Below, in pieces: positions 1 to 5,644 of a stretch of DNA of 5,760 bases. Source of the stretch: Candidatus Bathyarchaeota archaeon. GTDB lineage: Archaea; Thermoproteota; Bathyarchaeia; Bathyarchaeales; Bathyarchaeaceae. Position numbers and translations under genes: made by a program. The DNA lies in the NCBI GenBank assembly GCA_020344715.1, contig CP070828.1, forward strand, positions 455,751-461,510. Direction: 5' to 3'. Below the pieces are notes generated by a model, which saw nothing but the letters and a program-made list of their open reading frames with translations, was not told where the DNA came from and made no database searches. Position 1 is the first letter of the stretch, and every line of letters begins with the position of its first letter.

Positions 1-123
1 GAATCATCTATGAACTTCGCGATAGGAACATTGGAAATGATCCTGGGAATTATTTTGGTCTACACGTCCATAAAAAGGACAAATCAGCGAGATGTGGAGA
101 GTACCACTGTTACCGAATCGTAA
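1..123 (+). CDS. C-terminal end of a membrane protein, probable N-terminal half of a split TauE/SafE permease (partial)
   Basis: The first reading frame is open from the window edge to a TAA at 121-123 and gives 40 residues; the start lies outside the window. The visible part has one hydrophobic segment (about residues 8-23, containing ILGIILVY) followed by a polar, charged tail of about 17 residues. Helix then hydrophilic tail is what one expects at the end of the fourth helix and the mid-protein loop of a TauE/SafE (COG0730) carrier, and the next gene encodes the second half of such a carrier. The TAA shares its last base with the next ATG, so the two are almost certainly co-translated. Identification rests mainly on this neighbour; the fragment itself is too short to assign independently. 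Confidence 0.55.
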   Translation, partial: ESSMNFAIGTLEMILGIILVYTSIKRTNQRDVESTTVTES

Positions 124-485
124 TGAGCAAGTTGATGGTCGTGGCGATCTTTGCTGGCTTTGCCAAAGGGTTTTTCGGAATTGGCTGGGGACCATTTGTC
201 ATAGGATTACTCGTGCTTCTAGGCGTCAAGCCGCAGATAGCCGTTGGATCATCCTTGGCTGTTAGGCTATTGATAGATTGCCTTGGAGGAATTTCATATG
301 CAAGCATGAACCTAGTGGACGTTGATATTGCCGTTGTGCTAACTGTTGCGGGAGCAATTACAGCCGTCCCAGCAATTAAATTGGCCACCAGAGCTTCAGA
401 AAAGACTTCCCGAATAATTTTGGGCGGTGTAATCACTCTTCTCGGGGCGCTTGTCACAATCAACGCGTTGACAGTAATTCCTTGA
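123..485 (+). CDS. Half-size TauE/SafE-family membrane permease (C-terminal half)
   Basis: This 120-residue protein matches one four-helix repeat of the TauE/SafE (COG0730, formerly DUF81) family, whose members usually have about 250 residues and are linked to export or uptake of sulfite, sulfonates and related anions. The family signature is seen at residues 17-50: a glycine-rich FFGIGWGP turn, then a helix, then a loop with PQIAVGSSLAVR. About four hydrophobic segments follow (roughly 4-20, 24-34, 64-85, 98-117), with the typical 'AGA..AVPA..LATR' loop near residue 75-90. The ATG is the first possible start after the upstream stop and overlaps it as TAATG. No ribosome binding site sits at a normal distance (nearest GGAG at about 96-99), so translation probably depends on coupling to the upstream gene. 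Substrate cannot be told. A frameshift that broke one full-length gene is the alternative. Confidence 0.75.
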   Translation: MSKLMVVAIFAGFAKGFFGIGWGPFVIGLLVLLGVKPQIAVGSSLAVRLLIDCLGGISYASMNLVDVDIAVVLTVAGAITAVPAIKLATRASEKTSRIILGGVITLLGALVTINALTVIP

Positions 486-529
486 TTCTGAGTTTACCCC
501 ACACTGAAAGCCAGCACACGCGTAGCTGC

Positions 530-551
530 GTCTGAGGCTTCGCTCGTAGAC
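530..551. repeat. Short imperfect hairpin between permease and acyl-CoA dehydrogenase genes
   Basis: GTCT-GAG at 530-536 can pair with CTC at 543-545 and AGAC at 548-551 around a GCTTCG loop, leaving a two-base bulge (GT, 546-547). It lies 45 bases after the permease stop and directly before the A/T-rich promoter candidate. No T-run follows directly, so a terminator role is not supported; it may be chance. Confidence 0.2.
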
Positions 552-564
552 TATAAGATTTTAA
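552..564 (+). promoter_or_regulatory. Candidate archaeal TATA element for the acyl-CoA dehydrogenase gene
   Basis: TATAAGATTTTAA is the most A/T-rich stretch of the 137-base gap before the acyl-CoA dehydrogenase gene. A start of transcription some 25 bases downstream would give a leader of roughly 35 bases, which holds a GAGG ribosome binding site at 615-618, four bases before the ATG. The match to an archaeal TATA box is loose and no BRE is obvious, so this is tentative. The gap is otherwise featureless apart from the weak hairpin at 530-551. Confidence 0.4.
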
Positions 565-622
565 TGTGCATAAGCCTCTTACATGCATTCTATTGAGTAA
601 CTGGCTATCGAAGTGAGGAAAG

Positions 623-1798
623 ATGGACTTCGCATTTAATGATGAAGAAGAATTGTTCAGAAAGACAGTCAAGGAATTTTGCACGAAAAACCTTGCATCG
701 AGAATCAAGGAAATAGACGAAAAAGCCGAGATTCCAAAAGAGCTCTTTTCGAGTATGGCTCAACTTGGACTGCTTGGGCTCAACGTTTCACAGGAATATG
801 GCGGTCTTGAGACTGGTTTTGTCAATACAGCGATTGCTGCTGAGGAAATGGGATACGCTGACATCAGTCTATCAACCGCTATTTTTCCATTTCTGATCGG
901 AAACGCATTCGCCTACATTGTAGATATGTACGGCACCCAACAACTGAAAGAAGAGATTCTACCCAAAATTGCAGGCGGCGAGATTCTTCTGGGGATCGCT
1001 GCAACAGAGCCTCAATGCGGCAATGATCTTGCCAACATCAAAACCAAGGCGAGAGTGGAGAGCAGCCAATACGTAGTGACGGGAGAGAAAGCGTACGCCA
1101 CTGGTGTAGCTGAAATCGAAGAACGCGGTGGAGGATTCCTGACGCTTGCCTACACTGCGCCTGAGAAAGGCTACAAGGGCATGACATTAGTTTACGTTCC
1201 CCTGAGTCGTCCAGGGATAGAAACCACTCTCTACGACGCAGTGGGCAAGAGAGGCTCATCGTATGGAGGTTTTTCACTCACCGACGTCAAGGTTCCGAAG
1301 CACTTCCTAATCGGAGAAGAGGGGCGAGGCGTTCGTCTGGCACTTGAAGGCGTTTCAAGAGCTAGAGTTCTGATGAGCATCGCAGCTGTCGGAGCGGCTA
1401 GACGATGCGTTGATCTCGCATTGGATTATGCAAAACAGCGGATAGTCTTCGGAAAACCAATCGCTTCCTATCAGGGAATTCAGTTTCAACTTGCAGATGA
1501 TTACACCAAACTGGAGGCAGCGAAGTTGCTCGCGTATAAAGCGGCATGGCTCATTGACAAGGCAGTCAAACGGGAGATTCCTACCGCTGCGGCCATGACC
1601 AAGTTGTGGGTTCCCCACGTTGCTTATGATGTCATTAATCACGTATTGACATGGTTTGGAGCTTATGGTTACACAAAAGAATGCAACATCGAAATGGCCC
1701 TGAGAGGCGTATTGTCTCTCTTATCCGGAGCCGGTGGGACTGAAAACACAATGAGGATAACAATATCTCGAAGTCTATTTGGTAAGGATTTCGTTTGA
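623..1798 (+). CDS. Acyl-CoA dehydrogenase-family FAD flavoprotein, canonical catalytic Glu not found
   Basis: At 391 residues this has the usual length and order of the family: N-terminal helical domain (about 1-118), middle beta domain (119-227) and C-terminal helical domain (228-391). Family members oxidise acyl-CoA to trans-2-enoyl-CoA with FAD in the cytosol and pass electrons to ETF. Visible landmarks are the flavin-side motif TEPQCGND (128-135), QRIVFGK with Arg273 and Phe276-Gly277 followed by Gln284, and GAYGYTKE (346-353). The C-terminus GAGGTENTMR..ISRSLFG (369-387) aligns with the GAGTSE or GGTNEI form of isovaleryl- and long-chain enzymes, not the YEGT form, so the base should lie near residue 247. 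That residue is Ala247, between two arginines, and the YEGT Glu position is Gly371. The start is set by ATG with GAGG four bases upstream. The gene is flanked by its own promoter candidate and unrelated genes, so substrate is unknown. The fold assignment is firm; dehydrogenase activity is not. Confidence 0.9.
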   Translation: MDFAFNDEEELFRKTVKEFCTKNLASRIKEIDEKAEIPKELFSSMAQLGLLGLNVSQEYGGLETGFVNTAIAAEEMGYADISLSTAIFPFLIGNAFAYIVDMYGTQQLKEEILPKIAGGEILLGIAATEPQCGNDLANIKTKARVESSQYVVTGEKAYATGVAEIEERGGGFLTLAYTAPEKGYKGMTLVYVPLSRPGIETTLYDAVGKRGSSYGGFSLTDVKVPKHFLIGEEGRGVRLALEGVSRARVLMSIAAVGAARRCVDLALDYAKQRIVFGKPIASYQGIQFQLADDYTKLEAAKLLAYKAAWLIDKAVKREIPTAAAMTKLWVPHVAYDVINHVLTWFGAYGYTKECNIEMALRGVLSLLSGAGGTENTMRITISRSLFGKDFV

Positions 1799-1854
1799 AC
1801 TTGGTTCATGTGGTTATTTTGTGACGTGTGAATGGAAACTGAGCTAGCTGTCGT

Positions 1855-1916
1855 CCAATCGAGAGTGCAAATTACGATTGGGAGGTTCAAGATGCTTCTC
1901 TAGTTTCTCAATCTTG
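1855..1916. repeat. Cluster of competing inverted repeats in the acyl-CoA dehydrogenase / regulator gap
   Basis: CCAATCG (1855-1861) is a perfect inverted match to CGATTGG (1875-1881) with a 13-base loop. CAAGAT (1888-1893) matches ATCTTG (1911-1916) with a 17-base loop. The GATTG at 1876-1880 could also pair with CAATC at 1909-1913, so two folds exclude each other. The cluster lies 57-118 bases after the acyl-CoA dehydrogenase stop and upstream of the regulator promoter. It might be part of the 3' end of the upstream transcript. No T-run terminator is attached, and repeats this short can occur by chance. Confidence 0.3.
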
Positions 1917-1940
1917 CTGCAGAAATAAGACGAACACAAG

Positions 1941-1980
1941 GTCTAAATACGATGATTCGTAGTTTTTTATACGACTAGAC
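1941..1980. promoter_or_regulatory. Candidate operator overlapping the iron operon promoter
   Basis: TACGA (1948-1952) and TCGTA (1957-1961) form a perfect inverted repeat with a four-base spacer that ends two bases before the TATA element. A third copy, TACGA at 1970-1974, runs into the TATA element and pairs in inverted sense with the middle copy across eight bases. An outer pair, GTCTA (1941-1945) and TAGAC (1976-1980), encloses all of it. DtxR-family dimers bind imperfect palindromes over promoters, so autorepression by the protein encoded next is the natural reading. The sequence does not match the classical DtxR or MntR boxes by eye, so the binding protein is inferred from position only. 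Confidence 0.4.
1963..1971 (+). promoter_or_regulatory. Archaeal-type TATA box of the iron uptake operon
   Basis: TTTTTTATA lies 34-42 bases before the regulator ATG. Initiation about 25 bases downstream would fall near 1993-1997, leaving a leader of only about 10 bases in which the GGAG at 1996-1999 sits close to the RNA 5' end. It is the clearest promoter-like element in the window, and no comparable element is seen in the gaps before the two downstream genes. Confidence 0.6.
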
Positions 1981-2004
1981 AAATAGCATCCCGATGGAGA
2001 GCGC

Positions 2005-2679
2005 ATGTCAAGTCCGAAAGAATTGTCAGCAACGATTGAAGAATACTTGGAAGCAATCTATAGACTAGAAGAAAAGAAAGGCTCAGCTAGAACCGGAGAT
2101 ATCGCCAAAGAGCTCAATGTGACACTTGGAACAATTACAAACACAATCGAAAGCATGGAGAAACAAAGACTCGTCAGGCATAAGCCCTACAGAGGAGTCA
2201 ATCTAACAAGAAGAGGTCGACAAATCGCCCTAGACGTTATCAGACGACACCGTCTCTCCGAACGACTACTCACCGACATCTTGAGCTTGGAATGGAGCAA
2301 AGCACATGACGCTGCGTGCAAGCTGGAGCATGCCATCGCAGATAAGGACATAGTTGAGCCATTAGAAAAAGCCTTAGGAAAGCCTAAGACCTGTCCACAT
2401 GGAAATCCTATTCCCTCAGCATCAGGAGAAGTAGTCGAGGAGAAGTCTAAGATTCTAGCCAATCTCAGTCTCGGCGAAGAAGGCATAATTGTCAAGGTAA
2501 CCAACGAAAAACCAGAGCTGTTGCAGTATCTAGCAGCACTCGGCCTTGTGCCCGGTTCCAAAGTGCAAATTGAAGAAAAAGCTCCGTTTAACGGTCCTAT
2601 AATGGTCAAAGTGATGGGCGCCAGCTACGCTCTGGGGCGAAATGTTGCGTCAGTCATTTGGGTCAAGAAAAATCAGTAG
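2005..2679 (+). CDS. DtxR/MntR-family metal-dependent transcriptional repressor with C-terminal FeoA domain
   Basis: This 224-residue protein has three parts: a winged helix-turn-helix (about 8-72), the family dimerisation and metal-binding helices (73-138), and an FeoA/SH3-like domain (about 151-222, with LAALGLVPGSKV and GPIMVKVMG). By alignment with Corynebacterium DtxR, the ancillary metal site is His82, Glu86 and His101, and the primary site Cys105, Glu108 and His109. DtxR Met10 corresponds to Glu13, and Glu16 falls at the MntR Glu11 position, so the site mixes iron-type (Cys) and manganese-type (acidic) features. A CPHGNPIP motif follows at 130-137. ATG is preceded by GGAG with a five-base gap; the out-of-frame ATG at 1994 is not used. 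It leads an operon with two iron transporters, so an iron-loaded repressor that also controls its own promoter is the likely role. Family assignment is firm; the metal is inferred. Confidence 0.93.
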   Translation: MSSPKELSATIEEYLEAIYRLEEKKGSARTGDIAKELNVTLGTITNTIESMEKQRLVRHKPYRGVNLTRRGRQIALDVIRRHRLSERLLTDILSLEWSKAHDAACKLEHAIADKDIVEPLEKALGKPKTCPHGNPIPSASGEVVEEKSKILANLSLGEEGIIVKVTNEKPELLQYLAALGLVPGSKVQIEEKAPFNGPIMVKVMGASYALGRNVASVIWVKKNQ

Positions 2680-2683
2680 GTGA
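2678..2683 (+). promoter_or_regulatory. Shine-Dalgarno site that fixes the TTG start of the FTR1 gene
   Basis: AGGTGA begins inside the regulator's TAG stop (2677-2679) and sits six bases before the TTG at 2690. It is a strong match to the complement of the archaeal 16S rRNA 3' end. An in-frame TAG at 2687-2689 immediately precedes the TTG, so no earlier start exists. A ribosome finishing the regulator would cover this site, which suggests coupled translation. Confidence 0.75.
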
Positions 2684-2689
2684 CCCTAG

Positions 2690-3535
2690 TTGATCGGTCA
2701 ATTTCTGCTAGCTTTCAGAGAAGCGTTAGAGGCGGCACTCATAACGGCTATAATCCTAGCATATTTGAGACGCACGAAAAGAAGCTTGTTGACACGCTAC
2801 GTTTGGTATGGCTTCTGGCTTGCAATTGCAGCAAATTTCGCTCTTGGCGCATCCATCTGGTTTGTATACGGTGGTCTATCTGGACCTACTAAGGCATTAT
2901 TTGAAGGTGTGGCCGCCCTCATTGCAGTTTTCGTTTTGTCCTCTATGATTTACTGGATGGCTAGAAAAGGAAAGGTGCTCAAGATGGAAGTGGAAAAGAA
3001 GATCGATGCCGCAGCAACTCGAGGCGCAACGCTTGCCTTGTCCTCTTTTTCGTTCATCGTGGTATTTCGAGAAGGTCTCGAAACCGTGCTTTTCTTGACT
3101 CCCTTCCTATTCGAAGACGCTATAGGCACGTTAGTCGGAGCCTTTCTCGGCATAGCAGCTTCCTTGGCTCTAGCTTACATTGTGTTTATTGTTGGCATGA
3201 AGATCAACATTCGCAAGTTCTTCTATTTCACAAGCATTCTGCTCGTGCTTCTAGCGGGAGGCTTGGCTGGCTACGGAGTACACGAGCTGGCCGAATATTC
3301 GGAAGCTGTCGAAATTGAACTTGGCTGGTTTGGTGAGAGCGCCTATGTTTTGGATATACCGGAAGACAGCGTGTTTCATCATAAGGGTGTCGTGGGCTCG
3401 ATATTTGCGGTGATGTTCGGCTACACAACGAACGCTGAATGGGCTAGGATAATAGTTCATCTTGCATATCTGGCAATCGCACTTCCCCTGACAATATGGA
3501 TATACCGAGAAAATAGGATCACAAGCGCAGTTTGA
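2690..3535 (+). CDS. FTR1/EfeU-family iron permease
   Basis: This 281-residue membrane protein belongs to the FTR1 family (fungal Ftr1p, bacterial EfeU), which moves iron across the cytoplasmic membrane, usually as ferric ion after oxidation outside. Both family REXXE iron motifs are present: REALE at 10-14 in the first helix and REGLE at 127-131 in the fourth. About seven hydrophobic segments are seen (near 2-26, 38-60, 68-90, 115-139, 146-170, 177-196, 252-273), plus the conserved GVHELAEY (196-203) before the external loop. Length is normal for a bare permease without fused periplasmic domains. Translation starts at TTG, supported by the site at 2678-2683, and gives the usual family N-terminus. 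It lies 10 bases after the regulator and 30-45 before feoB. No EfeO, EfeB or multicopper oxidase gene is in the window, so how iron reaches it is unknown. Confidence 0.93.
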   Translation: MIGQFLLAFREALEAALITAIILAYLRRTKRSLLTRYVWYGFWLAIAANFALGASIWFVYGGLSGPTKALFEGVAALIAVFVLSSMIYWMARKGKVLKMEVEKKIDAAATRGATLALSSFSFIVVFREGLETVLFLTPFLFEDAIGTLVGAFLGIAASLALAYIVFIVGMKINIRKFFYFTSILLVLLAGGLAGYGVHELAEYSEAVEIELGWFGESAYVLDIPEDSVFHHKGVVGSIFAVMFGYTTNAEWARIIVHLAYLAIALPLTIWIYRENRITSAV

Positions 3536-3580
3536 TGGAAAAGCTCATGTTGAAGGCTGGTTTGCTTGTCTTGCCACAAG

Positions 3581-5644
3581 ATGCTGAGAGAAATAAAAGG
3601 AAAAACGGATTTAACAATCGCTTTAGCGGGCAATCCAAACGTTGGGAAGAGCTGCATCTTTAACCAGCTAACTGGGCTCAGCGTTGTAACCGCTAACTAC
3701 CCAGGCAAGACTGTTGAGTTGAACATGGGCGTAACGACCCACAATGGTCTTAGAATAGGCATAGTCGACTTGCCAGGTACCTATGCTATTAGCGCTTTCT
3801 CAGACGACCAACTGGTTGCAAGGCGAGGCGTCTTGGAAGGACGCCCAGATTCGGTGATAGTTGTTGTAGATGCTTCCAATCTTCAAAGAAACCTCTACAT
3901 AGTGTTGCAGTTTCTCGAGCTAGGTTTCCCAGTTGCGGTTGACTTAAACCTAATCGACTACGCAGCCAAGATTGGCTTGAAAATAGACGACGACAAGCTT
4001 TCTGTGCTTCTTGGCGTTCCTGTTGTTCCAACAGTCGCCATCCGTGGACAAGGCGTTAAGCAGCTGGTTCAGACAGCCGTGGACATTGCACAAAGAAAAG
4101 TGAGAATTGAAGGTTCAAAAATCGTGTATGGTCGAGACGTTGAACAGGCGGTTCAAAAACTTGAAGAAGCCATAAAGAAGCACATGACTGAGACGCCCTT
4201 TAACCTGCCCGCCAGAGCATTGGCAATGTTGCTTCTAGAGGGTGATAGCGAATTCATCCAAATGATTCAGCGAGGTGAAAGTGAAGCAAGGCTAGGAGGG
4301 AGACATCGTTGGCGATGGCATGGTGAAAAAGCGGACCGAGAGGATCTTCTCAAATTATCTGCCAGCTTGGCTAAGCAAATCGAACGGAAACATGGTGAAC
4401 CAATCGGTGTGAGAATAGCACGTGAACGACACGGGCTGGCGGGAACCATAGCTGATGCTGTTCAGAAGAAGGTTGAGCAGCCAATGCTGCTTTCTGAAAG
4501 GTTGAAGCACTATTCAGTGGCTCCCTATACTGGAATACCTTTGATGATTTTAGCACTGTTTGGTGTGTTCTCAGTCATTTTCTACTTCGGAGGTTTGCTG
4601 GGCGGATCCCTTGACTATCTGTGGGGCACGTTTGTTTCGCCTTCCATGGAATGGTTTGTTCGCTCGCTCGTTCAAAATGAAGCATTGGCCAATACGGTTC
4701 TTTGGGGCTTAGATAAGGGGATCCTGGCTTGGCTCAGCGTTGGTGTGCCCTACATTTTAACGTTTTACATTGTTTTGTCGTTGCTGGAAGATAGCGGTTA
4801 TCTCAACAGCATGGCGTTCCTGACTGATAACATAATGCACAAACTTGGACTGCACGGCAGAGCTATTATTCCGCTGTTAACTGGTGCTGGCTGCAACGTT
4901 CCTGCCATTATGGGCACTCGAGTTCTGACGACGAAAAGGGAACGCATCCTAGCATGTACATTGATTGTATTAGTTCCCTGCAGCGCCAGAACGGCAGTGA
5001 TCCTGGGTGCAGTTGCCAACTTTATTGGATTCCACTATGCAGTTCTTATTTATGTCATTGAATTAGGACTTATTGGCTTGGTTGGTTTGGGTTTGAACAA
5101 GCTCTTGCCCGGGGAACCATCAGGCTTGGTCATGGAGATGTTTCCCTTCAGAGTGCCTTCTGCCTCCGCGATTGCAAAAAAAACCTGGTACAGATTTAGC
5201 GATTTCGCTTTTGTAGCGCTTCCAATAGTTGCACTTGGAAGCCTTGTGTTAGGAGCTTTTTTCGAGTTTGGCTATCTCGAGGTTCTTCTGAATCCTATTC
5301 AGCCTCTGTTTCATGGATTGCTTGGACTTCCGGCAGTGGCTGGAATTGTTCTAATCTTGGGTGTGCTCCGCAAAGAGTTGGCTCTCGAACTTTTGGTCGT
5401 GCTCGCCATTGCGCAGTATGGTCCAACTGCACAGAATCTGTTGATGTTTATGACACCCATTCAAATCTTCGTCTTTGCTCTGGTTGTTACTATTTATATT
5501 CCATGCGTAGCGGCAATAGCGGTTTTAGGGCGAGAATTGGGTTGGAAGACCGCTTTGTTTATCATGATCTTCACTATAGTTCTTGCCGTACTGGTTGGAG
5601 CCCTCGCTTATCGGATTGTCCCCTACATCGGATTGTTAGGATGA
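3581..5644 (+). CDS. feoB: Ferrous iron transporter FeoB (GTPase plus membrane permease)
   Basis: FeoB imports Fe2+ through the cytoplasmic membrane, driven or gated by its cytosolic G domain. Counting from the ATG (687 residues), the G domain carries G1 GNPNVGKS (17-24), a switch I region ANYPGKTVE (38-46), G3 DLPGTY (63-68), G4 NLID (123-126) and a G5-like region VAIRGQG (152-158). A helical linker runs to about 310, with the family segment GVRIARERHGLAGTI near 276-290. The permease has two gate repeats, the first with LLTGAGCNVPAIMGTR (432-447, Cys438) and PCSAR (466-470), the second with LRKELALELL (596-605) and IPCVAAIAVL (640-649). Length is typical; no FeoC or FeoA is fused. The start is uncertain: ATG 3581 gives a normal short N-terminus but has no ribosome binding site, while TTG 3566 (five residues longer) has a weak AAGG nine bases upstream. 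A stop at 3551-3553 bars anything much earlier. Confidence 0.95.
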   Translation: MLREIKGKTDLTIALAGNPNVGKSCIFNQLTGLSVVTANYPGKTVELNMGVTTHNGLRIGIVDLPGTYAISAFSDDQLVARRGVLEGRPDSVIVVVDASNLQRNLYIVLQFLELGFPVAVDLNLIDYAAKIGLKIDDDKLSVLLGVPVVPTVAIRGQGVKQLVQTAVDIAQRKVRIEGSKIVYGRDVEQAVQKLEEAIKKHMTETPFNLPARALAMLLLEGDSEFIQMIQRGESEARLGGRHRWRWHGEKADREDLLKLSASLAKQIERKHGEPIGVRIARERHGLAGTIADAVQKKVEQPMLLSERLKHYSVAPYTGIPLMILALFGVFSVIFYFGGLLGGSLDYLWGTFVSPSMEWFVRSLVQNEALANTVLWGLDKGILAWLSVGVPYILTFYIVLSLLEDSGYLNSMAFLTDNIMHKLGLHGRAIIPLLTGAGCNVPAIMGTRVLTTKRERILACTLIVLVPCSARTAVILGAVANFIGFHYAVLIYVIELGLIGLVGLGLNKLLPGEPSGLVMEMFPFRVPSASAIAKKTWYRFSDFAFVALPIVALGSLVLGAFFEFGYLEVLLNPIQPLFHGLLGLPAVAGIVLILGVLRKELALELLVVLAIAQYGPTAQNLLMFMTPIQIFVFALVVTIYIPCVAAIAVLGRELGWKTALFIMIFTIVLAVLVGALAYRIVPYIGLLG

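Noticed and set aside
110..463. Long minus-strand frame of 117 residues opposite the half-size permease gene
   Set aside because: It is the shadow of the plus-strand gene, which shows the TauE/SafE signature; the minus product has no recognisable motif and is rich in Thr, Ile and Pro, as expected from antisense of a membrane protein.
530..551. Hairpin considered as an intrinsic terminator for the permease gene
   Set aside because: The stem is short and bulged, with no T-tract directly after it; archaeal termination relies mainly on T-runs, so I list it only as a weak repeat.
1832..1903. 23-residue frame starting at ATG 1832 in the acyl-CoA dehydrogenase / regulator gap
   Set aside because: There is no convincing ribosome binding site or promoter, it is very short, and it overlaps the inverted-repeat cluster.
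1947..1962. Possible C box of a C/D-type small RNA (ATGAT around 1952-1956)
   Set aside because: The match to RUGAUGA is incomplete and no properly spaced D box or guide layout is present; the stretch is better explained as promoter and operator.
2187..2609. Minus-strand frame of 140 residues inside the DtxR-family gene
   Set aside because: The plus frame has all family metal ligands and domains; the minus translation is Ser/Leu/Arg-rich with no motif.
2680..2892. GTG-started plus-strand frame of 70 residues overlapping the start of the FTR1 gene
   Set aside because: The FTR1 frame here contains the first REXXE motif and a proper first helix; the overlapping product is low in recognisable structure and is an alternative-frame shadow.
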